This document shows positions 30,208 to 39,207 of a stretch of 64,000 bases of DNA, one piece after another. Position 1 is the first letter of the stretch; each line of letters starts with the position of its first letter. The translations under genes and the position numbers were made by a program. This DNA is from Escherichia coli (GTDB lineage: Bacteria; Pseudomonadota; Gammaproteobacteria; Enterobacterales; Enterobacteriaceae), in NCBI GenBank assembly GCA_021307345.1, contig CP089930.1, forward strand, positions 2,666,001 to 2,730,000, written 5' to 3'. Under the pieces are notes generated by a model. It was not told the origin of the DNA. It ran no database searches and saw nothing but the letters and a program-made list of their open reading frames with translations.

Positions 30208-30984
30208 ATGGCAAGAAGTGGATTTGAAGTCCAGAAAGTCACCGTAGAGGCATTATTTCTAAGAGAAATACGAACACGCTTTGGTAAGTTCCGTCTGGGA
30301 TATCTGTGGGCGATTCTCGAACCCTCTGCGCATTTGCTGATACTGTTGGGCATTTTTGGTTACATTATGCACCGCACGATGCCAGACATCTCGTTCCCGG
30401 TGTTTTTACTTAATGGCCTGATTCCCTTTTTTATCTTTAGCAGTATCAGCAATCGTTCTGTAGGTGCTATTGAAGCGAATCAGGGTCTGTTTAATTATCG
30501 ACCAGTAAAACCCATCGATACGATCATTGCACGCGCACTGCTTGAGACACTGATTTACGTTGCTGTTTATATATTGCTTATGCTTATCGTCTGGATGGCA
30601 GGCGAATATTTCGAAATAACAAATCTTTTACAACTTGTGCTCACCTGGAGTCTGCTGATCATTCTTTCATGTGGCGTCGGCTTAATATTCATGGTCGTTG
30701 GCAAAACCTTCCCTGAAATGCAAAAGGTCCTGCCGATACTGCTTAAGCCGCTGTATTTCATCTCCTGCATCATGTTCCCTCTACACTCGATTCCAAAGCA
30801 ATACTGGTCATATCTACTCTGGAACCCATTAGTGCATGTCGTAGAGTTAAGCCGTGAGGCCGTTATGCCTGGCTATATCAGCGAAGGTGTGAGTCTGAAC
30901 TACCTGGCAATGTTCACATTGATAACTCTGTTCATTGGTCTGGCGTTATACCGAACTCGTGAGGAGGCAATGCTGACATCATGA
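30208..30984 (+). CDS. kpsM: KpsM, capsule ABC transporter permease
   Basis: A 258-residue ABC-2 type inner-membrane permease with about six membrane segments. With KpsT it exports the finished capsule polymer. The start is the ATG at 30208 (MARSGFEVQKVTVEALF). The frame is open back to 30106, but that part encodes the JUMPstart element and is not protein. It overlaps kpsT by four bases. Confidence 0.97.
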   Translation: MARSGFEVQKVTVEALFLREIRTRFGKFRLGYLWAILEPSAHLLILLGIFGYIMHRTMPDISFPVFLLNGLIPFFIFSSISNRSVGAIEANQGLFNYRPVKPIDTIIARALLETLIYVAVYILLMLIVWMAGEYFEITNLLQLVLTWSLLIILSCGVGLIFMVVGKTFPEMQKVLPILLKPLYFISCIMFPLHSIPKQYWSYLLWNPLVHVVELSREAVMPGYISEGVSLNYLAMFTLITLFIGLALYRTREEAMLTS

Positions 30985-31643
30985 TTAAGATTGAGAATTT
31001 GACGAAGTCATATCGCACGCCAACGGGTCGACATTATGTGTTTAAGGATTTAAACCTCGAAATCCCTTCAGGAAAAAGTGTTGCCTTTATTGGTCGTAAT
31101 GGTGCGGGTAAATCAACGTTACTGAGAATGATTGGTGGCATTGACCGCCCCGACAGTGGAAAGATCATCACTAATAAAACAATATCATGGCCAGTCGGCC
31201 TTGCAGGTGGATTTCAGGGAAGTTTAACTGGACGCGAAAACGTAAAATTTGTTGCGCGGTTATATGCGAAAAGTAATGAACTACATGAAAAGATTGCATT
31301 TGTTGAAAGTTTTTCTGAGCTTGGAAAATATTTTGATATGCCGCTGAAAACGTATTCTTCAGGCATGCGTTCACGGCTTGGTTTTGGCTTAAGTATGGCT
31401 TTTAAATTTGATTACTATCTTGTTGACGAAGTAACAGCAGTTGGAGATATGAGGTTTAAATCAAAATGTCTTAATGTGTTTAACTCAAAGAAAGAAGAGT
31501 CCTGTTTTATAATGGTATCGCATAGTTTAAATTCATTAAAAGACTATTGTGATATAGCATTCGTTTTTCACGACGCAACAAAAATAGTTCGTTTTGATAA
31601 TATTGATGAAGCAATATCTGAGTATAAATCTATTAGCAATTAG
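30981..31643 (+). CDS. kpsT: KpsT, capsule ABC transporter ATPase
   Basis: A 220-residue nucleotide-binding subunit. Walker A is GRNGAGKST at 38-46, the ABC signature YSSGMRSRL at 125-133, Walker B ends Asp149-Glu150, and the switch His is in MVSHSL. The first half is conserved with K1/K5 KpsT. The last ~70 residues diverge and are more AT-rich, which fits serotype-linked alleles and a recombination junction inside the gene. Confidence 0.96.
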   Translation: MIKIENLTKSYRTPTGRHYVFKDLNLEIPSGKSVAFIGRNGAGKSTLLRMIGGIDRPDSGKIITNKTISWPVGLAGGFQGSLTGRENVKFVARLYAKSNELHEKIAFVESFSELGKYFDMPLKTYSSGMRSRLGFGLSMAFKFDYYLVDEVTAVGDMRFKSKCLNVFNSKKEESCFIMVSHSLNSLKDYCDIAFVFHDATKIVRFDNIDEAISEYKSISN

Positions 31644-31685
31644 TTAAGTAATATAAAGTACTGAAATTTTTAAAGAGAGTGTTAC

Positions 31686-34600
31686 ATGAAATTACTTATT
31701 TGGGTAGCTCCTTGGGCCGCACATGGTGATCTCCAGTTTTATAAGAATGCAGTGCAAAAACATTTGATACCGCAAGGGAATATTTTATCAAACGAAGGGT
31801 GGGAGGTTGATCTTTTTTTACCAGAAAGTTTAAGCCTTCTACAGTCTAATATAGATAAAAAGATAAATGTCATCGATTTCACGATTGAAGATCAACTGTT
31901 TTGCTTCGGTTGTTTAAATGATTTATCCGTTAAATTTTATGAAAATAAAGATTTAAGGCTTATCGAGAGCATTTCAGATAAAATAAAGAAATATTTAGAA
32001 AGCCATTATGATGTTATATTGCTATGGGAAACACCTGTTCCTTTCTTAGAAAAAATATATCCTGATTCACTAATTGTTCATCAGATGCCTGGAGTATTTA
32101 GTCGGCTACCTTACCCGCATACTATTACCTTTGACCCATGGGGGTTATATAACAATAGTAGTTTAACTCAGTATTCTAAAGTAATAATGTCTGGGGTCAC
32201 TACATCTGATGAGAATAAAGTGGCTGAAAAATTCAAGTTTCTGGTAGAGTCTGCAATTGAAGATCTTCAGCCTTTCTCTCGACATGATTTAGACTTTGAT
32301 AATAAATATAAAAAATTACTTTTAGTACCATTGCAAGTGAGTGCTCATTATGCGTTTCAAACGGATACTAGCTATAGCAATCAGATGGATTTTTTATTAG
32401 ATGTAATGAAAGATGTAGATTCTGATACTGGTGTTGTTGTAACACAATATGTAACCCCTAGGGTGAGCGACACAATTATAGATAATGATACCCTTCATGC
32501 CCTACGGAAGAAATGGCCGAATATTATATATAATCCTATATTTGATAAAATCAATGGCATTTCACAATACATATTGCCACATGTTGATAATGTGGCGACA
32601 TGTTCTTCTTCGATAGGGATGCAGGCTGTCGTTCTAAATCGGAATATAAAAACATACGGCAATACGTTCCTATCTCCTTATTCATATGAAAACTTAAATA
32701 AAAAATTAATGAATGATTATGAATATAGGGAAAACATTCTTTCCTACATTCTAAACAGGAATCAACCATTAGCATCTTCTATTACTAAGGATGGACAATT
32801 TCTTTCAAAGTTGCTGAAAAGATTATATGATTTAAAGCGTTCAGGAAATTTAAAACCAGGAAATTTGCCGTCATTCAATAGTATCGATAGTGAATATCAC
32901 GATAAACTTTTCAATCAATTTAATACTGGTAAAGCTGCAGAACAGTTAATAGCACAAAAAATCTGTATAAGTACTAAAACTGAACTATTCAAGAAATTCA
33001 GTAGATTTGTAAATGATAAAGAAGTCGAAATAATTAGTTTTGATGTGTTTGATACTTTGGTTTATAGACCTACTGAGGTTCCTGTTGATTTATTTAAATT
33101 AATGAATAGCAAGGTTTTTAAATTAACCAACGGCATAATTGAAGATTTTTCAAAAATAAGGCAATCATCTGAAGTAGAAGCTCGTAAAGATAAAAATGGA
33201 TTAGAAATTACATTAACCGATATTTATAAAAAAATACAAGATATTTATGATCTTGAAACAAATGTTATCAATTCAATAAAAGACTTAGAGATTGAAACGG
33301 AACTATCTCTCATAAGACCAAGGGAGTTTGGGAAAAAACTATGGGAGATAGCAAAAAAAACAAAAAAACCTATAATTATAATATCAGATATGTATTTGTC
33401 ATCTAATGATATAAGCCTTTTGTTAGAGAGAACAGGATATAATGGATATTCAAAAATATATGTATCTAGTGAATATGGACAAAGCAAAAAAAACGGTGTC
33501 TTATTTGACTTGATATTGAATGAATTGAAAGTTTCGGCAGGTGCTGTATTACATATTGGAGATAATAAAATCGCTGATAATGAGCAACCTAAATCTAGGG
33601 GGATTCGCTCATATCGACTACTACGTGCAATTGAAAGATTAAGGATGAATGAGTATTACTCACGTATCTACCCGGCGAAACGCGGGGCAAATGAATTGTC
33701 TCGTACTGTTTTAGCTGGGTTGACAGCGGCTAAGTTATTTGATACTGAAAACCCAAATCTAGAGAAAAAAACTCATTTTCAAGGACAACCTTTTAATCTT
33801 GGTTATGCCGGGTTAGGGCCATTAATTCTTGGATATATGCTATGGTTGGGACGGAACGCAAAAAAAGATAATATATCAAAACTTTACTTCTTGGCTCGTG
33901 AAGGCTGGTTATTAAAGCAAGTATACGACATATTACATTCAACGGATGAAAATGCAGTTCCCTCATATTATTTATATGCCTCAAGGCGCGCAACCCGAGT
34001 TGCAGGTCTGAAAAATATTAGCGATATCATAGCATTAGCTGGACATCCTTATCAAAGCGGAGTTACTGTTGGAAATCTTTTATCCGCGCGATTCGGAGTT
34101 GAGGCAAACAAAATCTCTCCAGACTACTTTAAACAAGCTGGATTTACTGATGAGAATGAAACATTAAATGCTGATCCTCAAGGGCGAGCCAAATTTATAC
34201 GTTTATGTAGAATTATTAGTGAAGTGATTTTAACTCACGCAAAAATGGAACGGCGTGATTATATGGATTACCTAGAAAGTACGGGATTTATTGATGAACT
34301 TAACCCTGCGGTTGTTGATATAGGTTGGAGAGCAAATATGCAGGGGGCTTTAGCATCTTTAACTAACAAAAATATATTAGGATATTATTATGCTACTTTA
34401 CAAGGAACTGAACGATGGCTTGAACAAGGCTTAATATGTAGAGCTTATATGGGAGAGTCGCTATCAGCAAATCACCCAAGCGTGGTTGTTAAAAATAGAG
34501 CATTATGTGAGTATTTAATTTGTCACACAGAGCCTAGTTTAGTTAGCATTTCGCGTAAAAAAGATAAATTTATTCCCCTGTTTAGGGAAGATTTAAATAT

Positions 34601-35159
34601 TGGTAATCGTCGAGTGTTATTAGAATCAATCCATCGAGGTACAATGCTTTTTGCGAAAGATTTTATAGAATCTTTCGGTAGCTATATTGACTCGATACGA
34701 ATTGATCCTTTTTTAGCTGAGTCCGCACTAAGTTCTTTTATTGTTAACCCAACTCGCGAAGATGCCTTATTATTAAGAGGTCATCAATTTGAGGATGCTC
34801 TTGGCGGAGTAGCAAATAAATTTGTAATTACTCCAGGTAAAAAAAATCATGAGATAAACTCTGTTTGGTTAGAGGGAGCAAATATTGTTTATTTTGAACG
34901 TAAATCTGACAATAATAAAAAAACATTGAATGCAATTATCGACAAAAAAAATATAACAGCACAAAAAACGAATGAAAAAAAAGATGAAAATAACCTGCGA
35001 AATAATCAAGAAAGAATAAAGCTGAGATATAAGATTGAGAGAGTTTTGGTAAAAAATTTTCTTTCTCAAAAGAAATATAAAAAATACGTTCGAGATCGAA
35101 ATCTTTTTATTGAAGATATAAAATCACCATTGGTAAGAAAAATATATGGTAAGAAATAA
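31686..35159 (+). CDS. capsule region 2 three-domain protein: glycosyltransferase-like, HAD-like and C-terminal domain
   Basis: A 1157-residue cytoplasmic protein, first gene of the serotype-specific region. Residues ~1-400 look like a GT-B/capsule-synthesis domain: the segment CSSSIGMQAVVLNRNIKTYG aligns by eye with the KpsS motif around INSTAGISALIHNKPLKVMG. Residues ~445-670 form a HAD domain with motif I DVFDTL (Asp453, Asp456), motif II ISDMYLS and motif IV HIGDNKIADN. Residues ~670-1075 form a further domain (FLAREGWLLKQVYD, YLYASRRATR) seen with other HAD-type polysaccharide proteins. The tail is Lys-rich and low complexity. Codons are AT-rich. It could be the polymer synthase joining sugar and phosphate units, but no reaction can be assigned from sequence alone. 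Confidence 0.8.
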   Translation: MKLLIWVAPWAAHGDLQFYKNAVQKHLIPQGNILSNEGWEVDLFLPESLSLLQSNIDKKINVIDFTIEDQLFCFGCLNDLSVKFYENKDLRLIESISDKIKKYLESHYDVILLWETPVPFLEKIYPDSLIVHQMPGVFSRLPYPHTITFDPWGLYNNSSLTQYSKVIMSGVTTSDENKVAEKFKFLVESAIEDLQPFSRHDLDFDNKYKKLLLVPLQVSAHYAFQTDTSYSNQMDFLLDVMKDVDSDTGVVVTQYVTPRVSDTIIDNDTLHALRKKWPNIIYNPIFDKINGISQYILPHVDNVATCSSSIGMQAVVLNRNIKTYGNTFLSPYSYENLNKKLMNDYEYRENILSYILNRNQPLASSITKDGQFLSKLLKRLYDLKRSGNLKPGNLPSFNSIDSEYHDKLFNQFNTGKAAEQLIAQKICISTKTELFKKFSRFVNDKEVEIISFDVFDTLVYRPTEVPVDLFKLMNSKVFKLTNGIIEDFSKIRQSSEVEARKDKNGLEITLTDIYKKIQDIYDLETNVINSIKDLEIETELSLIRPREFGKKLWEIAKKTKKPIIIISDMYLSSNDISLLLERTGYNGYSKIYVSSEYGQSKKNGVLFDLILNELKVSAGAVLHIGDNKIADNEQPKSRGIRSYRLLRAIERLRMNEYYSRIYPAKRGANELSRTVLAGLTAAKLFDTENPNLEKKTHFQGQPFNLGYAGLGPLILGYMLWLGRNAKKDNISKLYFLAREGWLLKQVYDILHSTDENAVPSYYLYASRRATRVAGLKNISDIIALAGHPYQSGVTVGNLLSARFGVEANKISPDYFKQAGFTDENETLNADPQGRAKFIRLCRIISEVILTHAKMERRDYMDYLESTGFIDELNPAVVDIGWRANMQGALASLTNKNILGYYYATLQGTERWLEQGLICRAYMGESLSANHPSVVVKNRALCEYLICHTEPSLVSISRKKDKFIPLFREDLNIGNRRVLLESIHRGTMLFAKDFIESFGSYIDSIRIDPFLAESALSSFIVNPTREDALLLRGHQFEDALGGVANKFVITPGKKNHEINSVWLEGANIVYFERKSDNNKKTLNAIIDKKNITAQKTNEKKDENNLRNNQERIKLRYKIERVLVKNFLSQKKYKKYVRDRNLFIEDIKSPLVRKIYGKK

Positions 35160-35178
35160 TTATAGATAGGCATTATTT

Positions 35179-36549
35179 ATGAAAGTTAATGTTGTAATTT
35201 GTGGTGCAATAAGAGATAGGTTTGATCTATTGATGATTTTACGAAAAATCATCAATAAGCGTGATGCTGGTATTATAGAAGAGATTATTTTATCAACTTG
35301 GATGGGGGAGGTTGATGCTTACGACGATCTTCGTGAAATTTTAACTAAAACTGGTGTTTGTGTAGTTGAAAATAAAACTATACTGCAACCTAGCATTGGT
35401 AATGTCTTGCAGCAACAGCGTTGTCTTGAGTCTGGTCTGGTTGCTATAAAAAATAAATCTATTCCTGTTCTTAAAATACGAACTGATAAGTGTTTTCATT
35501 TGTTAGAGGCTTTTTTTAAACATATTGAGAACACAGCGTCTCTACAAAAAACAAAAAATGGAGTGTTTAAATATAAAGTAACGATACAGATGGCATCAGT
35601 ATCGATACCATTTTTAATTGCGGATAAAGTTTTCTTGGGGTATTACGATGACTTGCGGATGCTTACACTACACTCTGATTTTTATGAAAGATTTTGTCTT
35701 TTTAATAAAAATATTGGTGCAGAAAACAGATGGTTTTCATTACCATTTATATTAAAATATCCTGTATTTAGAGAGTATATTGAAAATATTAACTTTCGAC
35801 GAGTATCTACCATTCTGGTAAATAAAATCATAAATAACAAATCAAGTTGTATCCCGAAAGATGTAAAGTGTTTTTTTGAGATTTATTACAGTGTATTGTT
35901 TGAGAACTTTAATTTAATTGGTGATGGCGATAGTCAATATAACTCGTGGTTATATCTTGAAAAGAACGTTAACTCTGAAGAACATTTCTTAATCGAAGAT
36001 CGTGGATCAAGAAAGGATTTGCATGCTCGTAACCAAGACATGTTAAAGGCATTCGCAGGTATATATTTTAATGATGAGTATTATCAATCATTAAACCTTG
36101 ATTCTTTCGAACTTTTTAGTGGTGAAAGTTTGAACGAGAAAAGGATGATCAGCAAAATTACAACATATAACCCTATTGATGTTAATTTTGCATTAGAATC
36201 AACCGTTATAGCTTATTTACCAATTTCAGAGACTGCAATAAAATCTCTCAGAGAACATACAGTTCAACTTGTAAATAAAGGTGTGAGTGCGCAGGAGATA
36301 TATTTTAGATGTGCGATAAAATTAATTGATGAAAATAAAGAAAAATATTTTGATGATATTATAATTCTTCTAAAAAATGCAGCCAAATCCAAGCATAAAA
36401 GTAGTCTTTATTTACTGTATTGTCTATTGAAAGATAGCGATGATATAAATTTAATGAATTATGCGAATGATTGTCTTCGTGAAGCAGCTTTACGAGGTAG
36501 CAAAGAAGCTTCAGATGTTCTTATTACTTTGACTAAGGAGTTGCAATGA
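35179..36549 (+). CDS. WavE-like glycosyltransferase-type capsule protein
   Basis: A 456-residue cytosolic protein, no signal or membrane segments. The N-terminal ~240 residues resemble the WavE family of LPS/capsule biosynthesis: VICGAIRDRF start, EEIILSTWMG, a Gln/Arg-rich stretch and VLKIRTDKCF near residue 100, where an R-T-D motif is typical. The C-terminal ~90 residues are helical with Sel1/TPR-like character (CLREAALRGSKEASDVL). AT-rich like its neighbours, it overlaps the next gene by four bases. A glycosyltransferase role is likely; donor and acceptor are unknown. Confidence 0.7.
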   Translation: MKVNVVICGAIRDRFDLLMILRKIINKRDAGIIEEIILSTWMGEVDAYDDLREILTKTGVCVVENKTILQPSIGNVLQQQRCLESGLVAIKNKSIPVLKIRTDKCFHLLEAFFKHIENTASLQKTKNGVFKYKVTIQMASVSIPFLIADKVFLGYYDDLRMLTLHSDFYERFCLFNKNIGAENRWFSLPFILKYPVFREYIENINFRRVSTILVNKIINNKSSCIPKDVKCFFEIYYSVLFENFNLIGDGDSQYNSWLYLEKNVNSEEHFLIEDRGSRKDLHARNQDMLKAFAGIYFNDEYYQSLNLDSFELFSGESLNEKRMISKITTYNPIDVNFALESTVIAYLPISETAIKSLREHTVQLVNKGVSAQEIYFRCAIKLIDENKEKYFDDIIILLKNAAKSKHKSSLYLLYCLLKDSDDINLMNYANDCLREAALRGSKEASDVLITLTKELQ

Positions 36550-37262
36550 TTCTTATAACAATGGCAGGGAAAAGTTCCCGGTTCTACCAAGCCGGATACC
36601 GTATCCCTAAATATGCTCTGGAATATAGAGGGCAATCAATTTTTGAATGGTCAACTAAAACCTTTGAGTCAAAGTTTAGTTCAGAAAAATTTGTTTTTGT
36701 GATTCGCAACGATGATTTCTCTTTTTCATTTGTTAAAGATAAAATAAATAAATTAGAGATTAAAAATTATGATATTGTTGTAATTGATAAGGATACAAGA
36801 GGGCAAGCTGAATCTGCATATATTGCATTAAAACAATATCATGATGATTTTCCTGTAACTATATTTAATATAGACACGATTCGTTATAATTATTCAGAAC
36901 CTAAGTTCTATAATGAATGTGATGGTTATTTGGAAGTTTTTGAAGGTGATGGGGAACAGTGGTCGTTCATCGAGCCATTATCTAATTTTAATGTTGGTAG
37001 AACGGCAGAAAAAGATAGGATATCGAAATACTGCAGCAATGGCTTATATTATTTTAAAAGCCAGTTAATGTTTCAATCAATATTTGAATCAATGCAAGAG
37101 AAAAATGAAATGAGTAAAGGGGAATTTTATATCGCTCCAATGTATAATTACTTAATACAAAATGGGTTAACAATTAAATATTTTTATGTATCTATTGCCG
37201 ACATGGCATTTTGTGGTACTCCAGCGGAGTATGAAGAGTTAATTTCAAAAGAGAATCGATAA
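36546..37262 (+). CDS. nucleotidylyltransferase-like capsule protein
   Basis: A 238-residue protein with a Rossmann-like NTP-transferase N-terminus: MILITMAGKSSRF then IPKYALEYRG, the degenerate G-x-x-x-R...PK signature of sugar-1-phosphate nucleotidylyltransferases. NIDTIRYN near residue 110 sits where these enzymes have a metal-binding Asp. It presumably activates a phosphorylated building block with CTP or another NTP. It overlaps the WavE-like gene and is 2 bp from the HAD gene, so the three are one translational unit. Confidence 0.75.
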   Translation: MILITMAGKSSRFYQAGYRIPKYALEYRGQSIFEWSTKTFESKFSSEKFVFVIRNDDFSFSFVKDKINKLEIKNYDIVVIDKDTRGQAESAYIALKQYHDDFPVTIFNIDTIRYNYSEPKFYNECDGYLEVFEGDGEQWSFIEPLSNFNVGRTAEKDRISKYCSNGLYYFKSQLMFQSIFESMQEKNEMSKGEFYIAPMYNYLIQNGLTIKYFYVSIADMAFCGTPAEYEELISKENR

Positions 37263-37264
37263 TT

Positions 37265-37633
37265 ATGAAGCGTATTATATTTGATCTTGATAATACAATT
37301 TCCTTTACTGATGGAGGGGATTATAGAAATGCAAAACCAAACGTAGAGCTAATTTTAAAAATGAAAGAATATAAAAAAAATGGTTTTGAAATTATCATAT
37401 CCACAAGCAGGAATATGCGAACATATAATGGTAACGTAGGATTAATTACGGCTAATACTTTACCAATTATCATTGAGTGGCTAAATGAAAATGATGTTCC
37501 TTTCGATGAAATTTATGTTGGGAAACCTTGGTGTGGGTATGAAGGGTTTTATGTTGATGACAGAGCAATCAGACCCGATGAATTTATTAAATTAAGTATA
37601 AATGAGATTAAATCAACTCTAGGACTAAAATGA
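37265..37633 (+). CDS. small HAD-family phosphatase-like capsule protein
   Basis: A 122-residue HAD protein with motif I FDLDNTIS (Asp7, Asp9), motif II STSRNMR, the Lys of VGKPW (motif III) and the acidic VDDRAI (motif IV), so all catalytic positions are kept. Short capless HAD proteins of this sort occur beside nucleotidylyltransferases in Campylobacter and Gram-negative capsule loci. It may dephosphorylate a precursor of the activated unit. It overlaps the next start by four bases. Confidence 0.78.
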   Translation: MKRIIFDLDNTISFTDGGDYRNAKPNVELILKMKEYKKNGFEIIISTSRNMRTYNGNVGLITANTLPIIIEWLNENDVPFDEIYVGKPWCGYEGFYVDDRAIRPDEFIKLSINEIKSTLGLK

Positions 37634-39207
37634 TGATTCTTATAACATCTGGCGATTATGTTGATAATGAGTTAAAAATTGAGTTTGGATGTATTCCTCC
37701 ATGTCTATTACCTATTGGGAATAAAACTCTGATTGAATATCAAGCAGAAATCTTAAGAAAATATGAAGATAAATGCAAAATTTTCGTATCATTGCCAGAA
37801 GACTATCAATTAACAGACATTGAAAAGTCGATGTTTAATGATATTGAAGTTATAATCATTCCAGTACCTGCAAATATGACATTATCAGAATCTGTATTGT
37901 ACTCTTTGAATATAATATATGAATCATATAATGATAATGAAAAATTATTTATTTTACACGGTGATACTTTAATAAGCCACCTTCATTTAGAAGGTGACAT
38001 TATTGCAGTGGCTCAATCAGATGCTGATTATAATTGGGAAAAAGAAAAAGTTGATAATTTCGTTTGGTGTGGTTATTTTTCATTTTCTCGACCAAAAACA
38101 TTTATTAAATATTTAACATTGTCCAAAGATAGTTTCGTGCATGCTGTTAGGCAATATGATGAGAAATATCCTCTCAAACGTATTCATGTTGATGATTGGC
38201 TCGATCTTGGTCATTTAAATACGTATTTCATATCTCGTTCGCGTATAACAACTCAGCGAGCATTTAATTCGATGAGAATTAATTCTGGTATTGTATGGAA
38301 ATCGGGTGAAAATTCAAAAAAAATTGAGGCTGAGGCATACTGGTTTAAAAATATACCATCCATAATGAAAATATTTACGCCACAGTTAATTGAAGATGGA
38401 ATTGATTCGAAAACAAAGAAATATTATTATTCTTTGGAATATTTACCATTTAATCCGTTAAATGAAATTTTTGTGCATGGACGAAACTCAGTTATTTTCT
38501 GGAGTAAAATATTCAATATACTTAACGATTTTATGAATATTTCCACTATTCAGTTTGAACAATACTCAACAAAATCTTTAATTGAAAAAATTCATAAGGA
38601 TTCTGAATTGCTTTATTATGATAAAACAATCTCTAGATTAGAAAATTACTGTAAAAAAGCAGATATATCAATATACAATCCTGTCATATATGACTCAGTA
38701 ACATTACCCTCAATTAGCGAGATCGCTATTGATTGTATAAATCGAAATTCGTTACTGCCAGTCATTCCTGGTATACTGCATGGAGATCTTTGCTTTAGCA
38801 ATATTTTGCTTAACTCCAGATTAGATAGAATAAAAGTTATTGATCCTCGAGGTATGAATCAACTCGGTGAGTTAACTATATTTGGCGATCAAAAATACGA
38901 TCTTGCAAAACTAAGCCATTCTGTGATCGGACTTTATGATCATATTATATCCGGGCGTTATAAGTTGTCAGGTGATATTTTTAGTAGTGTGAAAATAGAT
39001 TTTAGTACGAGTGAAATAGTTGACGATATTCAGAGAGAATTTATGTCAAGACGTTTCATATCCTTTATTAATACTCAAGATATCATGCCATTAACCGTTT
39101 TGCTTTTTCTTTCAATGCTTCCATTACATGCCGACAGGCCAGATAGACAAAAAGCCATGCTCGCTAATGCCTTGAGACTTTATGCTACATTTATTTATCG
39201 CAATTAA
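37630..39207 (+). CDS. NTP-transferase-like/aminoglycoside-phosphotransferase-like fusion protein
   Basis: A 525-residue fusion. Residues ~1-215 form a divergent nucleotidylyltransferase domain (PCLLPIGNKTLIEYQ, LFILHGDT). Residues ~230-520 form a choline-kinase/APH-type domain with catalytic loop HGDLCFSN (His384, Asp386, Asn391) and metal Asp405 in VIDPRG. It would phosphorylate and activate one small molecule or sugar, comparable to LicA/LicC-type pairs. A second ATG at 37633 could be the start. It is the last region 2 gene; 600 bp of non-coding DNA follows. Confidence 0.75.
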   Translation: MMILITSGDYVDNELKIEFGCIPPCLLPIGNKTLIEYQAEILRKYEDKCKIFVSLPEDYQLTDIEKSMFNDIEVIIIPVPANMTLSESVLYSLNIIYESYNDNEKLFILHGDTLISHLHLEGDIIAVAQSDADYNWEKEKVDNFVWCGYFSFSRPKTFIKYLTLSKDSFVHAVRQYDEKYPLKRIHVDDWLDLGHLNTYFISRSRITTQRAFNSMRINSGIVWKSGENSKKIEAEAYWFKNIPSIMKIFTPQLIEDGIDSKTKKYYYSLEYLPFNPLNEIFVHGRNSVIFWSKIFNILNDFMNISTIQFEQYSTKSLIEKIHKDSELLYYDKTISRLENYCKKADISIYNPVIYDSVTLPSISEIAIDCINRNSLLPVIPGILHGDLCFSNILLNSRLDRIKVIDPRGMNQLGELTIFGDQKYDLAKLSHSVIGLYDHIISGRYKLSGDIFSSVKIDFSTSEIVDDIQREFMSRRFISFINTQDIMPLTVLLFLSMLPLHADRPDRQKAMLANALRLYATFIYRN

